From Chlamydomonas sphaeroides (Eukaryota > Chlorophyta > Chlorophyceae > Chlamydomonadales > Chlamydomonadaceae): DNA of 10,723 bases. Each line of letters opens with the position of its first letter. Position 1 is the first letter of the stretch. Position numbers and translations under genes: made by a program. The stretch covers positions 1 through 10,723 of the forward strand of contig BDDC01002742.1 in NCBI GenBank assembly GCA_001662425.1, read 5' to 3'. The notes under the pieces were generated by a model. It made no database searches. It was not told the origin of the DNA and saw only the letters and a program-made list of their open reading frames with translations. This document shows positions 1-7,599 of this stretch, piece after piece.

Positions 1-68
1 CCAGGGGGCTGAGCCCAGGGGGGCCAGGGGGCTGAGCCCAGGGGGGCCAGGGGGCTGAGCCCAGGGGG
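1..68. repeat. 23-bp tandem repeat, three copies
   Basis: The unit CCAGGGGGCTGAGCCCAGGG plus GGG is repeated almost perfectly three times, the last copy one base short. The array is cut by the left window edge, so its real size is unknown. It lies downstream of the minus-strand gene's last visible coding segment, either in the 3' UTR or in a further intron. The rest of 1-161 holds nothing else I can support. Confidence 0.9.
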
Positions 69-161
69 CGCACTGAGTCCCAACGCCACGCTATGCTATT
101 GTGCGTGGAGGAGCAAAGGGGGTTTGGTAAGGAGGGCACCGTGTTTTTGCGCCGCGCCTTG

Positions 162-3100
162 CTAGCGGGTGGGCAGCGGCCCCACCGCCCCGGCCCCCCA
201 CAAGGCCCCGCCCACCTCCTCCACGTCATCGTCATCGTCATCGTCGTCGTCGTCCCCGTCCTTGCCGCCAGAGGGCGCCGCCCTCGGCGCCGCCGGCACC
301 GACACCGTCCACAGCCCCTCACGCCGCGGCCCGGGCGCCGCCGCCGCCGCCGCCGCTCCTGCCGCCAGCAGGCTGCAGCCCGGGCGCCACGCCAGCAGCG
401 GCGGCAGTTTTGCAGGTGGTGCCGCGGCGGTGCCGTCGTCGGCAGCGGCCGGGTGGACCACGTCCACGGCAGCGTCAACCTGGCACCAGGGGCGCCAGGG
501 GCGGGGGCAGCGTGTCACCCAGACGGCAAACCCACTGCATCAGCGGCCTCCCCACCGGCCGTTGGGAGCAAGACTACTCCGGTGTCTGGTGGCGCGGCGC
601 GGCTGCCTTCGAGGCGCGAGCTCGCATGCACGCATGTGTCGCGCTCGGCGCCTTCGCTCAGTGCTTTCGGCACGCCATGACCGCGCCGACCTGCAGCTCC
701 TCCACCAGGCCCAGGTCGCGCACGCTCGCAAAGGCGCGGCGCGGCGAGCTGACGCCGCCCGCACTCGCCCTGCCGCGGCCATCGGCGCCGCCAGGGACCG
801 CGCCTCCTCCGCCGCCGGCGGCCGCTGCATCGGCAGCCCCCGCACCGCCGCAGAGCGCGCTGCCTTTCCCGGCAGCCGCTGCCGCTGCAGCTGCCGCTGC
901 CGCTGCGGTGGCACCGGCGGTAGCCTCTGCCGGCGCCTGCGTCTCTGCATCCGCCTCCGCCGTCGCCGCCGCCTCTGGCGCTGGAGACCGCTCCATCGCC
1001 TCTGCCCGCGCCTGCGCCGCATCCGGCCCCTGCTGGCGCGCCTTGTCCGGGCCGCGCTCCGCCTCCTGCTGCTCCGCCTCCTGGCGCTGCCCGGGCTCGC
1101 GCTCCCGCTGCCGCTCCCGCTCCAGCCCTCGGTAGCCCAGCAGCACCTGCGTCTCGTTGGGCGCCAGCCCCACCGCCGCGTTGGGCCCGGGCCGCCCCGC
1201 GCCCTCGTCCTCCTCGTCCTCCTCGTCCTCGCCCTCGCCCTCCTCCTCGTCCGCGTCCTCCCCGCAGCTGTCGTCGCTAGCAGCGCCAACGGCTGCGGCA
1301 GCGACGATGCCCGCCGGCTGCTGCGGCTGCGCTGCAGCGGCCTGGCCGTCGCGACGCGGCTTGCGGACAGCAGGCGCACGCTCGCGGCCAACCGGCTCTG
1401 TGCGTCGGATCGAGGATCCCAGGGGTGGCAGGAACCGAAAGGAAAGCAGCGAGTCAATGCGGACGACGACACATGTTGCGGAGGTGATTCCCCGCATGCC
1501 CGTGGTGCCCGTAACCTCACCAGCGGCACCACCCGCATCCTCATAGTCCATGCCGTCGGTCTGCTGCTGCTGCTGCTGCTGCACGTCCTCGCCGCCCTCC
1601 TCCGCCTCCTCGTCGTCGATGAAGCTTGACTCATAGCTGCCATCCTCTGATTCGCCCTCCTCGCCCTCCTCGCCCTCCTCGCCCTTGTCACCGCCGCCGC
1701 CAGCGTCTGGCGCCGCCGCCGCGCCGCGCCGGCCGTCCGCCGCGGCGCTAGCGCCGCCGGCGTGCTGCGTCCCAGCCTCCCGCGGCCGCTGGTGCCGCGC
1801 CTCCGGCTGCGGGCCTTGCGCCTGCTCCTGACCCTGCGCCTGCGCCTGGCCCTGCGCCTGCAGCGACGCGAGCTCCTGGAACGCTGCCCGCTGCGCCGCC
1901 GCCGCCTGCTCGCGCGTGCCTGCAGCCGCGAGCCAGCAGCAGTCCAGCACCGATACCGTTGGGCGCCATGGGTGCAGCAGCGGTGGGCAGCGCGCTTATG
2001 TCAAAAGCTCGGCAGTGGCGCGGCACCGCAGCTGCGGGAACAGCACGCCGGCAGCATGCAAGGTGCGACTGGCAGCGCCCTGCACACGCGAGATTCCCAC
2101 CACCCGCCGGCGCCCCCGGGGGCGCCCCCACCCCGCGTCCCTGCCCTCCGCACCTGACGCCAGCTCCAGCTGCAGCCGCAGCGCCTCCGCCTGGTGTACG
2201 GACTCGGCCAGCATGTCCACGTACCTGCGGGTTTGCCGTACCGGTACGGAGTGCTCGCACGGTGCCGTATGAGTGCTGTACGAGCGAGCAGGTGTACGAC
2301 TAACACACGCACTCCAGCACCGCGCCCAATTGAAGTGGCCGCCACACACCAAAAGCCCCCAAAGCGCACGGCCCCACGCCGGCCGTCCCCGTGGGCTCGC
2401 GCCGGAGCCCGCCCCACAAGCCAACCGGCCCGCGCCTCTGAAGTCTCCCTCGCCCCCTTGGCTCACTTGCGCTGCTGCCGCCGGAAGGCCTCCTCGTCGT
2501 CGCCGCTGTGCGCCGCCGCCACCTCCCTGCACAGCCGCCCCACCCGCTCCTGCACATGCACCAGCTGGCTGGCCCACACGTCGGCGTAAGCCATGCCCGC
2601 GCCACTAGCGCCGCCAGCGGCGGAGCTTCCCGCGGCAGCGGCGGCGGCAGGGGCGGCAGGGGCCGGGGACGCGAGGGCGGCGGTCACTGCGCCCACGGGC
2701 TGGCGGGCCTTGTCCCACAGGGACACTGCCTGGGCCTGCGGTGGGAAGGAGAGGAGGAGAGGCGCGTCGCCCGTAGCCCCATGGCCCCACTGCGGAGACG
2801 TGGCCATGTCCCGAGGGCCCCCTCCCCCACGCGCATGAGACCCCAGCGGCCCCACGCCGGGCCCGTTGCCCACCAGCGAGCGCCACCGCCCACCAGGCCC
2901 CCCCGGGTCACAGGCCGCCTTACCAGCAGCGCCAGCCGCTCTCTGCCCTGCGCCCACTCCCGGCGCAGGCCCTCCACCTCCGCCAGCAGCGACTCCACCA
3001 GCCACCGCAGCTCCACCTCCGCCAGCGGGTGGGCGGCGGCGGCGCCTGCGGGGGCCCCGCGGTGCAGAGGGCGAGGGGTAAGGGTGGCTTGGGCAGCGGC

Positions 3101-6025
3101 GCGGCTGAGGCAGGAGCACGCCTGGGCCGCACGCGTTCAGATGGGCGAGCTGGCCCCGCCCTCGTCAGCCACCCAGGGGCAGGGCGGATGGCCCAGCACG
3201 GATTGCCCTTTATCAACCCCCTCATGCCCAACCAGCACCGCACCTGGCCTCGCCGCCATCTCCCCCGCCAGCCGCCGCGACGCCTCGGGCGCCTCGCCCC
3301 GCGCCGCCCCCACCGCCACCAGCAGCGCCTCCAGCTTGCCCGCCAGCTGCCGCCGCCGCTGCTCGCCACCGCCGCCGCCGCCACCGCTTGCAGCTGCCGC
3401 CGACGCCGCCACCGCCGCCGCCGGGGCGACACCGCCACCGCCGTCAGCCGCGCCGCCGCTGGGCACAGCGCCTGCGCCCGCGGGGGCACCCGCCATGGCG
3501 CCCATGCGGGCCGGCTTAGCGGGCTTACGGCGGCTGGCGTGCGCCGACGCGGCGGCGGTGGCTGGAAGCGCGCCGCCAGGCCCCGGCAACGCCCCGGCAT
3601 CTCCGTGCGGGGCTGCCGTGCCGACGCCTGGCTCCTCGCCCTCGCCGCCCTCCTCGTCCTCGCCGGCCTGCAGAGGGCCGGCCACACTTTGCGGGGCCAC
3701 GCCCAGCCAGGGGGCGGCCACCGCCCGCCACAGCGCCCGACGCATGCAGCACGGGGCCCTGGGGGTCCCTGGCAGCCACCTGACTGCCGCCGCACACGCC
3801 CTCCCCTGCGCACCTAGCTCCCGAATCGGGGCCAGCCATCCCATTGCACGGGTGCGAGCGCCCAAAGCCTCCACGCCCCTAACCCTCCCACACCCCTAAC
3901 CCTCCCACACCCCTAACCCCCACGCCCCTCCCTCCCCCTCCCCTCCCTCCGCCTTCCCCCGCACCTCGCTGCCGCTATCGGGCTGCAGCTCCCGCCGCAG
4001 CCGCAGGTCCTCCGCCAGCTCGGCCCCCTGGTCCAGCCCGTCATCGGCAAACACGGGGCCGCCCGGCCGGGCCGCGCCTGACCGGGGTCCACCCCGGGGC
4101 CCCTCCTGCTGCTGCTGGGCATCCTGCTCGCCGCCCTCCTTCTGCCCCGGCCCCGGCTGCGGCGGTCCGTCCGCGGATAGCGGCCCCGCGGTGTTGGTCA
4201 GAAAGAACTTGAGCAGCTCGCTGGGGGGGGGGGAGGGCAAGGGGAAGGGAGGAGAGGGAGGAGAAAGGGATGCACACATTGGCAGGGGAAGCAGGGAGAG
4301 GACGGGAAGGACGTGGAGGGTGATGTCGGGGGGCGGCGAGGTCAGCAGCCACCAGCCTCCCCACCAGCCTCCCCAACGTAGCCGACCCTCCCAGCCGCGC
4401 CCACATGCCCCCGCCTGCCCCCTCACCGCCGGGTGCCCTTGTGGCGGGGCACTAGCCGCAGCGAGCCGTCGACCTGCCGCCGCCGCGCCCGGGAGCGGTA
4501 CTCGTTGCGCCAGCTGCAGGAGGGGGCGGGCGGCAGGGGCGGCAGGGGCGGCAGGAGGACCGGGGGACTGGGGGGCAGAGCCACAACTCAAGGCGGGACC
4601 CAAAAGGCAACGGAGGCTGCGCCGCAGTGGTGGGAGGGCACCGCCCCAGTGCCGCGGACCGAGCCCCCGAGGCCCCGCGCTCACGCCTCCTGCGCGGCCC
4701 CTGGCCCTGTTGCATGCGGCAGCACCTGTCGCCCTACGCTTGGCTTCCGGAGGCCGGGCCCCCGGAAGCCCAAAGGACACGGTGGCTGCACTCACGCCTC
4801 CATCGCGGCCCGGCTCCTGGCGGCTGGCCAGTTGGTGCTGACGGCGGCCAGAGGGTGGCCTGGGTGGGTTGGTGGGGCGGGGGAGGCGCGTGCTGGGGGA
4901 TGTGTGTCGAGACGCGCAGGCCCGCGGCGCCCCAACCCACATCGCCACATGCCACCTGCCTCCTGTACCGATGCAGGCGTCTCAAGAACCCCAACCCCGG
5001 CCTCCCGTCCCTGGCTTGCCGTAATAGAACCATACGCCGTCCTCCTCCTCGTCGTCATCCTCTTCGCCCTCCTCGTTCTCCTCCTCGCTCTCCTCCTCGG
5101 TGACCGCTGCGTCCGCCTGCAGCTCCGCGCCGCCTTGCCCCACGCCCTGGCCGCCGCGCGCCCCGGCCGGGCCGTCGCGTGCACCCGCTGCGGAGCCCTC
5201 CGCCATGGCGACGTGGGGACCAGCGGCAGCGGCCACCTGTGCGGGCGCCGCGGCTGCCCCGGCCGCAGCGGCCGACACGGCTGCTGCCGTACCTCTGTCA
5301 AGCGGCTGCCCTTGATCACCGGTGGCGCCAGCCGGCGGCGGCCCCGCCGCTGCCGGATCCGAAGCAGCGCTGGGGGCCAGCTCCAGATCCGGATCCCCGA
5401 ATGATTGCAGTTCCGGTTCTGGTTCCGTATGCGGATCCGGATGTAGGTGCAGCTGCAAGTTCTCCGCCTCCGCGGCCTCCGCGGCCTCCTCAGGCATGGC
5501 TGTGTCGGGCCGGGAGGGCTGCTGGACCACCGTACGTGCAGCTAGAGGCTCCTGGCCGGCGCTGGATTGAGGCAGCGGGACGGGTGCGGGTGCGGGTGCG
5601 GGTGCAGCTGTGGCTGTGGGCACCACCCCGCTCGCGCCGCTGCCGCCCCGGTGACCGTGGACAGGTGGGAGAGCTGCGCCATCGCGGTCGCTGGCGGCTG
5701 TGTCGTCGCCGAGAGGTGCCGGCGCTGCTGCGGGGCCTCCGGCTGTGCCTAGGCCGGCAGCATGCACGGGAATGGGCGCCTGTTGCGCGCCACCCGAGCC
5801 CTGCCCTGCTTGTGAGCCAGATGCCTCCCCTCCAGACATGCGGCCTCTGGCATAGGCTATGAGGTCGGGTACGAGGTCTGGCCTCGCGCGAACGATGCTC
5901 TCGAGCTCCTCGAGGCCTCCCGACAGCAAGCCGTCCGGAGGCTCGCTTAGATTCCAGAGCACCTGCTGGGCTGCTGACTGCAGCTGCTGCAGCCCAGCCA
6001 GCAGCTGGGCAAGCGAGCCTGCCAT
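162..6025 (-). CDS. Large multi-exon acidic, coiled-coil-like low-complexity protein of unknown function
   Basis: I do not recognise the family. Proposed exons in transcript order are 6025-5020, 4859-4796, 4513-4427, 4220-3965, 3805-3244, 3045-2924, 2735-2467, 2224-2154, 1919-1521, 1397-691 and 479-162. All junction phases agree, giving about 1286 residues. The start is the ATG in GCGATGGCA; an upstream in-frame TTG is not used. Visible parts: a hydrophobic helical N-terminus (residues 1-60, MAGSLAQLLAGLQQLQ); a long Ala/Pro/Glu linker; an acidic block (310-329); then the most protein-like segment (WFYYGHPLAAVSTNW, an Arg-rich RSRARRRRQ, then ELLKFFLTNTAG) at about 332-398. Heptad-like charged segments follow around 664-699, 755-840 and 1035-1080. 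Further on are a Gln7 run, an acidic block near 987-1011, poly-Ala, and Asp10 near the C-terminus. The acidic and Arg-rich blocks would suit a nuclear or scaffold protein, but that is inference. The 3' end is uncertain: the stop at 162 may be intronic, because GAG|GTGGGC at 216/215 is a good donor and no TGTAA signal follows in the window. Confidence 0.72.
225..254 (-). repeat. GAC/GAT triplet run coding for Asp10
   Basis: Ten consecutive Asp codons (four GAC, then GAT and GAC alternating) lie in the last visible exon of the minus-strand gene. Mixed codons suggest that the acidic run itself is maintained rather than being pure recent slippage. It is followed by VEEVGG and then the proposed stop. 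Confidence 0.8.
1398..1520 (-). other. In-frame, stop-free 123-bp intron of the minus-strand gene
   Basis: On the minus strand the donor is GCTG|GTGAGG and the acceptor is CGACGCACAG|AG, with a pyrimidine-richer stretch (CTGCTTTCCTTTCGGTTCCT) before the acceptor. Both junctions are phase 1 and the length is divisible by three. No stop codon occurs inside, so retention would add 41 residues of different composition (fewer Ala and acidic residues, more Ile, Leu, Phe) without breaking the frame. Confidence 0.6.
1561..1581 (-). repeat. (CAG)7 triplet run coding for Gln7
   Basis: Seven pure CAG codons on the minus strand lie within an acidic stretch (EEGGEDV before, TDGMDYED after). Pure codon identity indicates a slippage-prone microsatellite. 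Confidence 0.85.
3876..3919. repeat. 17-bp telomere-like tandem repeat within an intron
   Basis: The unit CCCCTAACCCTCCCACA occurs twice in full and then as a 10-bp partial copy, inside the intron between proposed exons 3965-4220 and 3244-3805 of the minus-strand gene. Each copy holds CCCTAACCC, resembling a telomeric repeat, although chlamydomonad telomeres are usually CCCTAAAA. It is probably an intronic minisatellite. Confidence 0.8.
4677..4701 (-). repeat. Diverged copy of an exon-end/splice-donor segment
   Basis: On the minus strand this 25-bp stretch matches 4788-4812 at 21 positions; that stretch is the end of exon 4859-4796 plus its GTGAG donor. Shared blocks are GGGCCGCG and GGAGGCGTGAG. 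It lies inside the following intron, so it is either a local duplication or the end of a skipped or alternative exon. The simplest extra exon ending here does not fit the phase well. Confidence 0.5.
4860..5019 (-). other. Possible GC-AG intron of the minus-strand gene
   Basis: The best join between the acidic exon ending WFYY and the exon HPLAAVSTNW uses donor TACG|GCAAGC and acceptor CCACCCAG|GC, both phase 1. GCAAGC is close to the usual GC-AG donor consensus. The alternative in-phase GT donor (GGG|GTTGGG, exon end 4996) is weak; a GT at GGC|GTATGG is in the wrong phase. Confidence 0.45.
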
Positions 6026-6051
6026 CGCGGGTCGGGCCGCGCTCGTAAACG

Positions 6052-6060
6052 TCAAGACAT
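6052..6060 (-). other. Two-codon upstream ORF (ATG-TCT-TGA)
   Basis: On the minus strand ATG TCT TGA lies 27 nt before the main ATG, out of frame with it. It would matter only if transcription starts upstream of 6060. If so, it is a minimal start-codon/stop-codon element of the sort that can tune translation. Confidence 0.3.
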
Positions 6061-6090
6061 GTTAAGGAAGTGAGTAAGAGGTTGGTTGTG

Positions 6091-6098
6091 TTAAAATA
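6091..6098 (-). promoter_or_regulatory. TATA-like element for the minus-strand gene
   Basis: Read on the minus strand this is TATTTTAA, 66 bp upstream of the ATG at 6025. A start site about 30 bp downstream would give a 5' UTR of only about 35 nt. It is a motif match only; the plus-strand reading TTAAAATA could equally serve the other gene. Confidence 0.3.
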
Positions 6099-6199
6099 CG
6101 TGCCGGGGTCCCGAGTTTGCCGCGCTGGGCAGAACCTTGCATGCACCGCACGCGGGGCATGCCCATACTTCCCTTCGCCCTTATGAAACGTCCCAGACG

Positions 6200-6211
6200 T
6201 GTAAGCTTACA
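6200..6211. promoter_or_regulatory. 12-bp perfect palindrome TGTAAGCTTACA
   Basis: The palindrome lies between the two divergent starts. It places TGTAA, the pentamer used as the polyadenylation signal in chlamydomonadalean algae, on both strands at once. In this position a bidirectional terminator for opposing read-through, a dimeric transcription-factor site or chance are all possible. No flanking stem extension is visible. Confidence 0.35.
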
Positions 6212-6332
6212 AATCTTCACATGCTCCATTCCTTGCAAAAGCTGAAAGCAACTTTGTAAGAGCGTTCAGGACGGTTGCGCACATAGCTATTTCCTGAACT
6301 TCCAGCCAACAAATCGCCTGCACCAGCGAGCC

Positions 6333-7599
6333 ATGGTCACTAGTGCGAGGACTCCAAAAGGCATTATTCGTGACGTGGTTGCGCGCTCTGGCGACGCGGT
6401 CGGCGCCCCCGCCACCCGTCCTGGCCCCCGCTCCATACTCGGCCGCCCCGATGCCGCGGCGGTATGCATTCCCATCTTCGCCTTCATGACCTTCTGGGTG
6501 CTCATCTACCCCGCCTCTTGGGGGTACGCCGGATCGAGAATTGACTGCGACAGGCCGAGGCAGGGGCCGGCCATGGCTGCCTCCCCCCGTCGCGCCCGCA
6601 CGCCAAGCAGCTGCCCTGCCACCCCATTCCGCCCTGCCCGCCCAACGCCTCGCCCTCCTGCGCTATCTCTCACCTCCCGCACCCCTCACCCGGAACCAGG
6701 GCCGGCTGGCTGCCCGGCCACGAGGCCCGCATGCTGGGCGCCGCCGCACACCCCTACGTGCCCGCGCCCCGGGACGTGCTCAGCAAGTACGCGCCGCACA
6801 CAGCCGTCAAGGTGCGAGCGAGCCCCGGCTGGGCTGCCAAGAGCAGCGCATGGCGTCTCCGAATGCGCCCTATCTCGTCGTTCCGGACATGCCCTCCTCC
6901 TGCCAACGTGCCGTCCCGCCGTCCTCACCTGCCCTCCTCCCTTGCCCCTCCCCTCCCTCCCCCACCCAGCTGACCCACATCCTGCCCAGCGGCCTGTGGA
7001 GCGCCTGCGCCGCGCTGCAGCTGCTGCCAGGCCTGAGGGCCTCCCGGCCCCGCCTGCACCTCATGTCGGGCCGCCTGCTGCTGGCGGCGGCTCTGCTGAT
7101 CGCCGCCGGAGTGCCGCTCATCGAGCGGAGGGACCTGCTGGCGGGGCCCTACGCACCCAGCAGCCCCCACAGCCACCCCTTGCCCTCCTTCACAGCCGCC
7201 TCCACCGCCCCCGACGAGTCCGACACCCTGCTAGCCACCCGGCTGGGGCTGCGCCTGCTGACGCTCTGGTTTGTGGCCACCGGCGTCGCGGCGCTGGTCG
7301 CAGCCAGGTCCGGGCGGTACGCAACCCATCGGGTGTGGGCGGTGCGGCACCTGGCGGCGGGCGGCTGGGTGGTGGTGCAGCGCCTCGCCATCCTGGCGCT
7401 GTCGGCCGCCGCAAAGCTGTGCGGTCTGGTCTGGAGCGAGGCCCAGCGGCACGAGCTGTTCGGGCGCCTGGCGGTGGCCGCCATCGCGGGCTGCCTGCTG
7501 GCCGCGGAGGCGCACGCGCGCGGCGCGGCGGGCGCGGTGGCGGCGGAGGCGCGGCAGAGAGCGGCGGCGGCGCGGCCTGCCGGCGCCAAGGAGGAATGA
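6333..7599 (+). CDS. DUF2306-type multi-pass membrane protein
   Basis: Three exons, 6333-6523, 6700-6811 and 6970-7599, join in phases 2 and 0 to give 310 residues. Donors are GG|GTACGC and AAG|GTGCGA; acceptors are ACCAG|G and CCCAG|C. Hydrophobic segments are visible near residues 43-62, 104-120, 134-151, 191-211, 233-254 and 265-280. The pattern THILPSGLWSACAALQLLP, then RPRLHLMSGR (122-135), then a helix, then YATHRVWAVRHLA (218-230) matches the layout I know for DUF2306 membrane proteins: a His-bearing first helix, an LHR-like GR motif, and an HRxWxxR motif before the next helix. His104, His131 and His221 are candidate conserved positions. The biochemical role of the family is not established. 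The C-terminal tail is Ala/Arg-rich and cytosolic- or stroma-like. The start is the first in-frame ATG after the promoter spacer. The gene is divergent from the minus-strand gene, and a tandem repeat lies about 107 bp after the stop. Confidence 0.8.

Larger units (their letters stand above)
6026..6332. promoter_or_regulatory. Divergent (bidirectional) promoter spacer
   Basis: This 307-bp interval separates the ATGs of two divergent genes, so it must contain both 5' UTRs and both core promoters unless further upstream exons exist. By eye it is clearly richer in A and T than the flanking exons, with runs such as GTTAAAATACG and CAAATCTTCACATG. It contains a TATA-like element read on the minus strand, a 12-bp perfect palindrome at 6200-6211, and short upstream ORFs on both strands. 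I cannot place transcription start sites. Confidence 0.6.

Noticed and set aside
169..1629. 486-residue open frame on the plus strand
   Set aside because: It is the antisense of acidic, poly-Gln and poly-Ala coding on the minus strand, which turns into Leu/Arg/Ser runs; it has no recognisable domain.
658..1950. Reading gene 1's C-terminal part as one unspliced exon ending at 658
   Set aside because: A phase-matched acceptor at 1919, a convincing intron at 1398-1520 and a CAG|GTCGGC donor at 691 fit better. The last residues before 658 look intronic.
2508..3899. 463-residue open frame on the plus strand
   Set aside because: It runs opposite well-phased minus-strand exons and crosses their introns and the telomere-like repeat. 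Its composition is typical of a GC-rich shadow frame.
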